Positions 1 through 5,337 of a DNA stretch of 8,464 bases are shown piece by piece (the stretch's first letter is position 1; every line of letters starts with the position of its first letter). Made by a program: the position numbers and the translations under genes. The notes under the pieces were generated by a model. It was not told the DNA's origin. It worked only from the letters and a program-made list of their open reading frames with translations, and ran no database searches. Where the stretch lies: contig DHDF01000081.1 in assembly GCA_002399225.1 (NCBI GenBank), forward strand, positions 1-8,464. Direction: 5' to 3'. This DNA comes from a bacterium UBA4883 (GTDB lineage: Bacteria > Bacillota > Clostridia > Oscillospirales > Acutalibacteraceae).

Positions 1-780
1 CTCAAACTCGCCGCGGTACTTGGTACCCGCTACGGCGGCAGGCAGATCCAGGGAGAGCAGGCGGCAGTTGGCCAACGCCTGAGGTGCCTGATGGCTGGCA
101 ATTTTCTGAGCCAGCCCTTCGGCGATGGCGGTTTTGCCAACGCCGGGTTCCCCGATTAGGACGGGGTTGTTTTTCGTCTTGCGGGAGAGGATCAGGATGA
201 CATTCCGGATTTCCTCGTCCCGGCCAATCACGGGGTCCAGCTTATGATTTTTTGCAAGAGCGACCAGATCTTGCGCATATTTTGAAAGAGCGTCGTAGGT
301 TTCTTCTGGATTGTCGCTTGTGACGCGGGTATTCCCGCGCACGGAGGACAGAGCGTTTAAAAAGGAATTGCGGTTGATCCCATAGCGTTTTAAAATATTT
401 TGGATCTCCGGTTCCGCCCGGTCAATCAGCGCGAGCATCATATGTTCTACAGAGACATATTCGTCTTTCATACGCTCGGCCAGGCGCTCCGACTCGGTCA
501 GCACGGTGTCTGTCCCGGCGGAAACGTAGATTTTTCCAGGTTCCCGGCCCGGCCCGGTGACACCGGGCAGTTTCTTGACCAATTCCTGCGCGTCGCGGGT
601 GACTGCTTCCGCATCAATATTCATTTTTTTCAGCAACTGAGAAATCAGCCCGTTCTGCTGGGTCAGGAGAGAGAGAAGCAGGTGTTCCTGCCCAACCTGC
701 ATATTACTGTTCTCAATCGCAATATTCTGAGCTTGCTGGATCGCTTCCAGCGATTTCTGAGTAAATTTCTGTGCATCCAT
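1..780 (-). CDS. clpB: ATP-dependent chaperone ClpB, N-terminal 260 residues (runs off left edge)
   Basis: ClpB is a cytoplasmic AAA+ hexamer that pulls polypeptides out of aggregates together with DnaK. The visible part holds the double Clp_N domain (about residues 1-145) and the start of the first ATPase domain. This includes the linker region VIGRDEEIR, Walker A GEPGVGKT beginning at residue 210, and the pore-loop KYRGEF at 254-259 with its aromatic Tyr255. The spacing fits ClpB rather than ClpC, as does the stretch [19 protein letters not shown]. The ATG at 780 is preceded by AGAAGGAGG about ten bases upstream, a strong ribosome binding site. The gene follows the RHH gene by 34 bases with no terminator or obvious promoter between, so co-transcription is likely. 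No CIRCE or CtsR repeat is seen upstream. The second ATPase domain and middle domain lie outside the window. Confidence 0.97.
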   Translation of the reverse strand, partial: MDAQKFTQKSLEAIQQAQNIAIENSNMQVGQEHLLLSLLTQQNGLISQLLKKMNIDAEAVTRDAQELVKKLPGVTGPGREPGKIYVSAGTDTVLTESERLAERMKDEYVSVEHMMLALIDRAEPEIQNILKRYGINRNSFLNALSSVRGNTRVTSDNPEETYDALSKYAQDLVALAKNHKLDPVIGRDEEIRNVILILSRKTKNNPVLIGEPGVGKTAIAEGLAQKIASHQAPQALANCRLLSLDLPAAVAGTKYRGEFE

Positions 781-814
781 CTTCACCGAACCTCCTTCTG
801 GTTCTTATTGCAAC

Positions 815-1480
815 TCAAATAATGATGGTTTTTTGTAAATGATCGTGGTACTCCCACTCCAGTTTCACCTTGGTCTTTGCGAGAGAGTCCGTGCCGGTGC
901 AGTATTGCTTCAGTTCGCGGTCAAACTCCATGATATAGTCACACAGTGCCTTGGCGGCACATTCCGCCGTTCGGTCCTGTTCTGTGGCTGGGACCAGAAA
1001 GGTCCGATTAAATTTTCCCGGCCCGATTTTGCAGGGCACGCGGCCCGCAGGGAAATGCGCGCCGATCCAGCGGTTTTCCATTTTGTGGCGGAAGTTGAAA
1101 AATTCGGTCAGCAACTGTTCCAGTTCCAAATTTTTCGTTCGGAGGGAAACCCTCAGCTCGCCTGCGGCCTCGGCGCTTTGACGGTAAAGCTCCAGTGCAT
1201 ACCGGATGGTTGGGTGGTAGCGGTACCTTAGAGAGCTTCGAATAGTCAGCATGGTTTCGCTCTGCCGGGAACGGACTTGAAAATTTTCGGTTTCCGAGAA
1301 GGACCGTTCCATGCAGTGAAAAATATCTTCAATCTTTTCTTCGGGGGTATCGAAGGAGAGATATTCAGCCAGAATCCGATTGATCATCCCGCTTCGGCTC
1401 ATACCGTTTTCGCAGGCCAGCCTGTCCACCCCATCGACCAGTTCTTCCAGCAGGACGATGCTGTAAACGTTCCGATCCAT
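815..1480 (-). CDS. Ribbon-helix-helix DNA-binding protein, first gene of the clpB operon
   Basis: This is a 221-residue protein. Residues 5-41 fit a ribbon-helix-helix fold: a beta strand (VYSIVLLEE), a first helix (LVDGVDRLACENG), then the turn and second helix MSRSGMINRILAEYL. Such domains bind DNA as dimers. The remaining 180 residues are not a domain I recognise. They are rich in Arg and Glu and probably largely helical in the middle (TKNLELEQLLTEFFNF). They could be an effector or oligomerisation domain. The open frame reaches 1561, but the ATG at 1480 is the better start. It has AGAGGCGG seven bases upstream, and a near-perfect sigmaA promoter lies inside the longer frame at 1508-1536. 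The gene ends 34 bases before clpB. That position suggests, but does not show, that it regulates clpB or itself. No function beyond DNA binding can be assigned from sequence. Confidence 0.85.
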   Translation of the reverse strand: MDRNVYSIVLLEELVDGVDRLACENGMSRSGMINRILAEYLSFDTPEEKIEDIFHCMERSFSETENFQVRSRQSETMLTIRSSLRYRYHPTIRYALELYRQSAEAAGELRVSLRTKNLELEQLLTEFFNFRHKMENRWIGAHFPAGRVPCKIGPGKFNRTFLVPATEQDRTAECAAKALCDYIMEFDRELKQYCTGTDSLAKTKVKLEWEYHDHLQKTIII

Positions 1481-1507
1481 TTTACCGCCTCTTTTCGCGT
1501 TGATAAA

Positions 1508-1536
1508 ATTGTATCTCATAAAAAATAAAATGTCAA
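1508..1536 (-). promoter_or_regulatory. SigmaA promoter of the RHH-clpB operon
   Basis: On the minus strand TTGACA (1536-1531) and TACAAT (1513-1508) are separated by exactly 17 bases, nearly the full vegetative consensus. Transcription would start near 1501, giving a leader of about 20 bases before the RHH start codon at 1480. The strength of this promoter implies basal expression unless it is repressed. Confidence 0.85.
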
Positions 1537-1539
1537 ACG

Positions 1540-1564
1540 ATTTATATAAATAAATTTGCAAATT
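1540..1564. repeat. Two abutting 12-bp palindromes, candidate operator
   Basis: ATTTATATAAAT (1540-1551) and AATTTGCAAATT (1553-1564) are each perfect palindromes. Their centres are 13 bases apart, and they start three bases upstream of the -35 box of the RHH-clpB promoter. RHH dimers often bind tandem palindromic sites, so these are candidate autoregulatory sites. The A+T richness means chance or an UP-element role cannot be excluded. Confidence 0.35.
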
Positions 1565-1620
1565 ATATTTTTATAACAGTAAATTAATGAAAATATCAAA
1601 CATTATACCCGAAAAAGACG

Positions 1621-1665
1621 AAAAAATGCGCTTTGATTCGGGAAAACCGTTTCAAAGCGTTTTTT
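1621..1665 (-). terminator. Rho-independent terminator of the hydroxyacid dehydrogenase gene (possibly bidirectional)
   Basis: An inverted repeat at 1629-1659 pairs CGCTTTGA with TCAAAGCG, continues after a small internal mismatch with CGG/CCG, and closes on a short A-rich loop. Read on the minus strand it is followed by CATTTTTTCG, a T-run suited to ending the gene that stops at 1714. Read on the plus strand it is followed by TTTTTT, so it could also stop read-through in the other direction. It separates the dehydrogenase unit from the RHH-clpB promoter. Confidence 0.8.
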
Positions 1666-1713
1666 GTAAAAGGCCCGCTTCTTTAAGGAAGGTTGCCGGC
1701 GGATAGGGCAGCC

Positions 1714-2694
1714 TTACTCGTGCTTCTTGTAACCGATGGCTCTGTCCACCACATTGATGAGCGGTTCTCCGTTCAGGTAGCGGGTGAGATTGGTACAGAT
1801 CAGTTCAAAGACGCGTTCAAGATTTTTATGCTCTTCCCAGCGGCCGGAAATATGGGGCGTAATGATTGTATTCGGAGCGCTCCAGATCGGATGGCTGGAG
1901 GGCAGCGGCTCCGGATCCGTCACGTCGAGCGCGGCTCCATAGATTTTTCCGGCGTAAAGAGCTTCGCTGAGGGCGTCGGTATCCACAGCGGTGCCGCGGC
2001 CGACATTGACCAGAATCGCGTCCGGTTTCATCAAGGCAATTTTTTCCCTGCCGAACAGATGCTGTGTTTCGCCGGTGGAGGGCAGGCTCAGCGTGACGAC
2101 GTCCGCACGGGGAAGAAGCTTGTCCAGCTCGTCGGAGGTATGCAGCTCATCCGCATAATCAGGTTTTTTTCCGGGGGTGCGTTTCACGCCGATCACTTTT
2201 CCGCCCAGCGCCTTGTAACGCTTGGCAAACTCTCTGCCGATATTGCCGAAGCCGACAACCAGGGCGGTGGTATCGGCAACATGCCTCGACTTTCCGCTGC
2301 TCTTCCAAAGGTGCTGTCGCTGATTGTCCCGGTAATGCGGAAAATCCAGAAGCAGACTGAGCACTGCACAGAGCATATACTCCGACATGGACTTTCCATA
2401 GGCACCGGTTGCATTGGTCAGAATCACCCCGTCTGGCAAAACCCCCGGCTGAAGATAAAGTTCCGCCCCCGCGCTGAGCAGTTGCAGCCATTCCAATTTA
2501 GGAGCATCCTTCAGCAGAGAACGGGGCGGCATGCCGACCAGAATGTTCGCTTTTGCCACTTCGTTTCTTTCCAGATCCGTGCCGCTGACGAAGGTTACAT
2601 CGCTTTTTCGGGTAATTTCCCGGAGCCTTGCAAGGTGGGACTCATCCATCTGAAAGTTGGAGGGAAAATTGAACAGAATTGTTTTCCGGTCCAT
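1714..2694 (-). CDS. D-isomer-specific 2-hydroxyacid dehydrogenase family protein
   Basis: This is a cytoplasmic oxidoreductase of about 326 residues, the usual family length, that interconverts 2-keto acids and D-2-hydroxy acids with NAD(P)H. The dinucleotide-binding glycine motif GFGNIG is at residues 148-153. The catalytic triad is recognisable: Arg233 in NVGRGT, Glu262 in DPEPLP and His281 in TPHISG. After the second Rossmann strand the usual Asp that marks NAD preference is absent and the sequence reads VKRT (Lys171, Arg172). This suggests, by inference, NADP preference. The substrate cannot be told; phosphoglycerate, glyoxylate/hydroxypyruvate and other keto acids are all possible. The ATG at 2694 has GGAG ten bases upstream. 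A GTG at 2703 in the same frame with AGGA six bases upstream is an alternative that adds three residues. The gene has its own promoter and terminator, so it seems monocistronic, although no terminator separates it from tspO upstream. Confidence 0.93.
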   Translation of the reverse strand: MDRKTILFNFPSNFQMDESHLARLREITRKSDVTFVSGTDLERNEVAKANILVGMPPRSLLKDAPKLEWLQLLSAGAELYLQPGVLPDGVILTNATGAYGKSMSEYMLCAVLSLLLDFPHYRDNQRQHLWKSSGKSRHVADTTALVVGFGNIGREFAKRYKALGGKVIGVKRTPGKKPDYADELHTSDELDKLLPRADVVTLSLPSTGETQHLFGREKIALMKPDAILVNVGRGTAVDTDALSEALYAGKIYGAALDVTDPEPLPSSHPIWSAPNTIITPHISGRWEEHKNLERVFELICTNLTRYLNGEPLINVVDRAIGYKKHE

Positions 2695-2726
2695 CGTGGT
2701 CACACTCCGTCCTTTATATTTCCCTT

Positions 2727-2754
2727 ATTATACCACTGATACCACATCTGCAAA
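2727..2754 (-). promoter_or_regulatory. Promoter of the hydroxyacid dehydrogenase gene
   Basis: On the minus strand TATAAT (2732-2727) is preceded by TGG, making an extended -10 element. A weak -35 (TTTGCA, 2754-2749) lies 16 bases upstream. Transcription would begin near 2720, about 26 bases before the ATG. Confidence 0.65.
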
Positions 2755-2807
2755 GAGCTTTCCGCAAGTTGAAAGTTCTTTCTCCGTTCCGGGACCCGGC
2801 ATAAAGC

Positions 2808-3287
2808 TTAGGAGGGGTTGCACAGGGCGATCATCAAATTGAGATATCCGGCGAAGCAGACCCAAAGCAGATAGGGAATTTGCAGCAGCGCCGCGCTTTT
2901 TTTGATTTTCCAAAATGCAGCCGTCATGGCAAGAATCAGGGCAAGCAGAAGCAGAAGCCAGAAAAACGAAAACAAGTAGGCGTGCAGATTAAAGAAGAAA
3001 ATAGGCCAGAAAAAATTTACCGCGAGCTGGGATCCGTACAGCGCCAGCGCCTGATGTCTGCCGGGATGATCCGATTGGTAAACCAAAGCTGCGCCGATCC
3101 CCATCAGAAAATACAGAATGGTCCATACGACGGGAAACGCTGAGGAAGGAGGAGTCAGGGCGGGTTTTACGAGATATTGGAATGACTCCATGGAATTTCG
3201 GGTCAGCAGCCTTGCCAGCGCGCCGACACCGAGAGCAATAAGAATAGAAAAAAGCTGCGTTCTCAATTTTTTCATGGAAAGGATCAT
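2808..3287 (-). CDS. tspO: TspO/MBR family tryptophan-rich sensory protein
   Basis: This is a 159-residue integral membrane protein, the standard length for bacterial TspO. Five hydrophobic segments are visible at about 9-28, 52-71, 80-101, 104-124 and 134-156. Family hallmarks are present: KPALTPPSSAFPVVW (41-55), LYGSQLAVNFFWP (83-95) with Asn91 and Trp94, and PYLLWVCFAGYLN (138-150). Known members bind porphyrins such as protoporphyrin IX and other ligands, and have been linked to tetrapyrrole handling and stress. The physiological role here is not evident from the neighbours. The ATG at 3287 has GAGG ten bases upstream. The in-frame ATG at 3275 lacks a ribosome site. A pair of 10-base direct repeats lies just upstream. 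No convincing terminator follows, so some read-through into the dehydrogenase gene is possible. Confidence 0.95.
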   Translation of the reverse strand: MILSMKKLRTQLFSILIALGVGALARLLTRNSMESFQYLVKPALTPPSSAFPVVWTILYFLMGIGAALVYQSDHPGRHQALALYGSQLAVNFFWPIFFFNLHAYLFSFFWLLLLLALILAMTAAFWKIKKSAALLQIPYLLWVCFAGYLNLMIALCNPS

Positions 3288-3309
3288 ACCGCAACCACCT
3301 CAAATCAAT

Positions 3310-3338
3310 ATATGTTTCAGAATGAAAAATATGTTTCA
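3310..3338. repeat. 10-bp direct repeat upstream of tspO
   Basis: ATATGTTTCA occurs twice on the plus strand, at 3310-3319 and 3329-3338, with a period of 19 bases (about two helical turns). The pair lies 23-51 bases before the tspO start codon, where a promoter or regulator site is expected. I see no good sigmaA promoter in the gap, so the repeats may mark a regulated promoter. Confidence 0.4.
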
Positions 3339-3389
3339 CCGGAGCAGACAACGGGCGGGTGGAACTCACCGTCCCATCCGTCCAAATGT

Positions 3390-3563
3390 CTATTCGTCAT
3401 CCCTGGTCAGGTTTTCCGCATAGTCACGCAGACTATTCAGAGAGTTGATGCTTTGGGCACGTTCGCTCATGGACTCCCGGATGTAACTCGGCAGTGAATG
3501 AAAATACCGGTTGGCTTCCGGATCCAGGCGGATCAGATTGTACAAATCCTCATAATGCTGCAT
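3390..3563 (-). CDS. Small acidic protein of 57 residues, function unknown
   Basis: The reading frame starts at the ATG at 3563 (MQHYEDLYNLIR) and ends with ENLTRDDE before a TAG at 3390-3392. A strong ribosome binding site, AAGGAG, lies seven bases before the ATG, the best support that it is real. The protein is soluble, probably helical, with no cysteines and no membrane segment. The middle reads YFHSLPSYIRESMSERAQ, followed by SLNSLRDYAENL. This pattern resembles short uncharacterised clostridial proteins I have a general memory of, but I cannot name a family with confidence. It lies 102 bases upstream of tspO on the same strand and is divergent from the HD-GYP gene. No terminator follows it clearly, so it could be co-transcribed with tspO. 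Confidence 0.75.
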   Translation of the reverse strand: MQHYEDLYNLIRLDPEANRYFHSLPSYIRESMSERAQSINSLNSLRDYAENLTRDDE

Positions 3564-3606
3564 AAAGTTTCTCCTTCTTACAATTTAAATAGAAACAAAA
3601 TTTGTC

Positions 3607-3627
3607 AGGAACCTTAGCGGTGTTCCT
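3607..3627. repeat. Inverted repeat in the divergent intergenic region
   Basis: AGGAAC (3607-3612) and GTTCCT (3622-3627) form a perfect 6-bp inverted repeat with a 9-base spacer, 44-64 bases before the 57-residue gene and about 90 bases before the -10 of the HD-GYP gene. It could be an operator or a small leader hairpin. No T-run follows on either strand, so it is not a terminator. Confidence 0.25.
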
Positions 3628-3715
3628 AGAGCTTTTACAAGGTCAGATAGATTTTTCCAGTTATTACCGAAAGTGTCGATTAATCTAGAAATTAGAAAAA
3701 TCAAGGGGAAAAAGC

Positions 3716-3724
3716 TGTTATAAT
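3716..3724 (+). promoter_or_regulatory. Extended -10 promoter of the HD-GYP gene
   Basis: TATAAT at 3719-3724 is preceded by TGT, giving the extended -10 form TGnTATAAT. No good -35 hexamer is seen at 16-18 bases. Transcription would begin near 3731, about 30 bases before the preferred start codon. Confidence 0.55.
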
Positions 3725-3760
3725 AATTCTAGACATAAAATAACTAGGATGCTGAAAATC

Positions 3761-4939
3761 ATGCGGATGAATGTCAATGAACTACTGATTTCTCTATCCA
3801 GAACGCTGGATTTTGCTGAAAAAGGAGTCCTCCGGAATAATTATAACCATGGGATGAGGGTGGCATACATTGCGGGCAAAATCGCAAGCGCTCTTTCCAT
3901 GCCGGACGAGGATTTATTCGACCTGATTTCCTTTTCTCTGCTGCACGACAACGGAGTAATGAAGGCGTTGCTGGAATCCCCTTCCCGCGAAACATTCAGT
4001 ACTGAGACGAATCCTGCGCACTGTGTGGAAGGAGAAAAAAATATCGCTACCTTTCCTTTTTTAAAGAAAAGGAAAAATGTGATTTTATACCATCATGAAC
4101 ACTACGACGGGAGCGGATTTTTTGGAATTTCCGGCAGGGCAATTCCTCTTTATTCCCGCGTAATTTCCCTGGCGGACTGGGTGGCCGTCCGATTTGCGGC
4201 CGGTTATCTGGACGATGTAATCGTGTCCCAGGTCAACCGGGAGGCGCGTATTTTTGATCCTGTTGTGCGGGAAGCGTTTCTGGAGATGAGCCGGTCCGTT
4301 GAATTTTGGCTGGGAATGGGCGACATGTTCGTTCAGCATTCGCTGGTTTCCATGCTACCGAAAGTTTCCAGAGAACTGGATTTTAAGCAGACCAGAGCCA
4401 TATCGCAGATTTTCAGCAATATCATTGATGCCAAATCGCCGTTTACCGGTTCTCATTCCAGGGGAATCAGCGAAAAAGTGGGGGTAATCTGCCAGTACTA
4501 TGAATTTGATGAAACCACTTACTGGGAAATGCGGATTGCAGCCGACCTGCACGACTTGGGAAAACTGGCGGTGCCGAACGAGATCCTTGACAAGCCCGGC
4601 AAGCTGGATGACAGAGAATTCCGGGTGGTTCAGTCCCACCCATTTTACACGAGAAAGATCCTTGAAGTAATTAAGGGATTTGAGAATATTACGGAATGGG
4701 CATCCAACCATCATGAAAAACTGGATGGAACGGGGTACCCGTATGGACTGTCGGAAGATCAGCTTGACTTTAATTCCAGAATTCTTGCATGTGTAGACAT
4801 TTATCAGGCTTTAACAGAAGACAGGCCTTATCGAAAAGCCATGACGCATGAAGATGCCGTGAAGATCATGGCGGAGATGGCGCAGAAGCATTTGATAGAA
4901 CCTGCGGTGGTTGAGGATATCAGCTCGATTTTCAGCTGA
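3761..4939 (+). CDS. Tandem HD / HD-GYP domain phosphohydrolase, probable cyclic dinucleotide phosphodiesterase
   Basis: This is a soluble protein of about 392 residues with two HD-type domains and no membrane or receiver domain. The C-terminal one (about 220-385) is a full HD-GYP domain: His232, the HD pair His264-Asp265 followed by Lys268, His293, His317-His318, then DGTGYP (322-327) and Asp346. HD-GYP enzymes hydrolyse c-di-GMP or related cyclic dinucleotides at a metal centre. The N-terminal domain (about 25-145) repeats the pattern with His62-Asp63, His87, His111-His112, His114 and Asp139. Its GYP motif is altered to DGSGFFG, so it may be a divergent or regulatory copy. The frame opens at 3749, but that ATG has no ribosome site. 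The ATG at 3761 has AGGA 11 bases upstream and is preferred, while 3767 is also possible. Substrate and role (motility, biofilm, sporulation) cannot be read from the neighbours. The gene converges on the Cys-rich protein gene. Confidence 0.93.
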   Translation: MRMNVNELLISLSRTLDFAEKGVLRNNYNHGMRVAYIAGKIASALSMPDEDLFDLISFSLLHDNGVMKALLESPSRETFSTETNPAHCVEGEKNIATFPFLKKRKNVILYHHEHYDGSGFFGISGRAIPLYSRVISLADWVAVRFAAGYLDDVIVSQVNREARIFDPVVREAFLEMSRSVEFWLGMGDMFVQHSLVSMLPKVSRELDFKQTRAISQIFSNIIDAKSPFTGSHSRGISEKVGVICQYYEFDETTYWEMRIAADLHDLGKLAVPNEILDKPGKLDDREFRVVQSHPFYTRKILEVIKGFENITEWASNHHEKLDGTGYPYGLSEDQLDFNSRILACVDIYQALTEDRPYRKAMTHEDAVKIMAEMAQKHLIEPAVVEDISSIFS

Positions 4940-4988
4940 GTTTGATTTTAGATTCGTTTTAGACTTTTCTCTTTTTAGTTTAAAAGAT

Positions 4989-5026
4989 AAAAAAGCCGCC
5001 TTTTCTTCACACGAAGAAAAGGCGGC
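4989..5026 (-). terminator. Strong Rho-independent terminator of the YlbJ-like/Cys-rich protein unit
   Basis: GCCGCCTTTTCTTC (4995-5008) and its exact complement (5013-5026) form a 14-bp perfect stem with a 4-base loop. On the minus strand it is followed by six T residues (4994-4989), 20 bases after the stop of the Cys-rich gene. On the plus strand only AGTTTGG follows, so it is a poor terminator for the converging HD-GYP gene, though its stability may still slow polymerase. Confidence 0.9.
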
Positions 5027-5045
5027 AGTTTGGCCGCTACAATTT

Positions 5046-5267
5046 TTAAAGTTCAAATTCACTGGGGTCGTGTTTTTTCAGCGGTGGCGGCGCATCGGGA
5101 GAGCGCCGGAGCGGATCGTATTGGAACGCGCGGCACGACGCGGGGGTTTCTCCCTCACCGAACTGCTTGCAGTTGCAGTTTTCCGCCGGTCCGGGACCAT
5201 GCGCGCAATAGCTGCAGTCGGGTTCGATTTCATTCCCGAACAGCGGTTCTTTTTTTCGTCCGAACAT
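5046..5267 (-). CDS. Small Cys-rich protein of 73 residues, function unknown
   Basis: The ATG at 5267 has GGAGG with a suitable 9-base spacing, and a strong terminator follows the stop, so the gene is well supported. The protein begins MFGRKKEPLFGNEIEP, has five cysteines arranged C18-x2-C21, C31-x-C33 and C45, then a YDPLRRSP segment and an acidic, Pro-rich C-terminal tail ending SEFEL. The cysteine pattern suggests a small metal (zinc or iron) site, by inference. I recognise the general look (CxxC near the N-terminus, FxYDPLxRxP near the C-terminus) from uncharacterised clostridial proteins but know of no assigned function. It follows the YlbJ-like gene by 67 bases and may also have its own extended -10 promoter overlapping that gene's stop codon. 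Confidence 0.85.
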   Translation of the reverse strand: MFGRKKEPLFGNEIEPDCSYCAHGPGPAENCNCKQFGEGETPASCRAFQYDPLRRSPDAPPPLKKHDPSEFEL

Positions 5268-5328
5268 CTTTGATTTCCTCCGTTTAAACCATCAAATTTT
5301 ACCGTTTTTTCTGTCGTTCTATTGCACT

Positions 5329-5337
5329 ATTATATCA
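5329..5337 (-). promoter_or_regulatory. Possible internal extended -10 promoter for the Cys-rich protein gene
   Basis: On the minus strand TGATATAAT forms an extended -10 element whose TGA is the stop codon of the YlbJ-like gene (5337-5335). The -35 region, TGGAAA at 18 bases, is weak. The start would be near 5322, about 55 bases before the Cys-rich start codon. It would allow that protein to be made without the upstream gene. Confidence 0.45.

Noticed and set aside
1481..1561. N-terminal extension of the RHH protein to an ATG at 1561
   Set aside because: It would cover the near-consensus promoter at 1508-1536 and lacks a ribosome binding site, whereas the ATG at 1480 has one.
1601..1607. 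TATAAT on the minus strand (within GGGTATAATG) as a second promoter for the RHH gene
   Set aside because: No acceptable -35 lies 15-19 bases upstream; that stretch is the T-run and stem of the terminator.
1693..2739. 348-residue open frame on the plus strand
   Set aside because: It is the antisense shadow of the dehydrogenase gene, whose catalytic motifs are clear on the minus strand.
2765..2805. Terminator after tspO
   Set aside because: Only short inverted repeats (CCGGGACCCGG; GAAAGTTCTTTC) occur, with no T-run after them.
3310..3338. SigmaE-like promoter for tspO (ACATATT, 13 bases, CATATATT on the minus strand)
   Set aside because: The transcription start would fall on the ribosome binding site, so the message would lack it; the motif is explained by the direct repeat in A+T-rich DNA.
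3350..3385. GC-rich hairpin (GGTG/CACC with flanking GGG/CCC) as a terminator of the 57-residue gene
   Set aside because: The stem is interrupted and no T-run follows on the minus strand.
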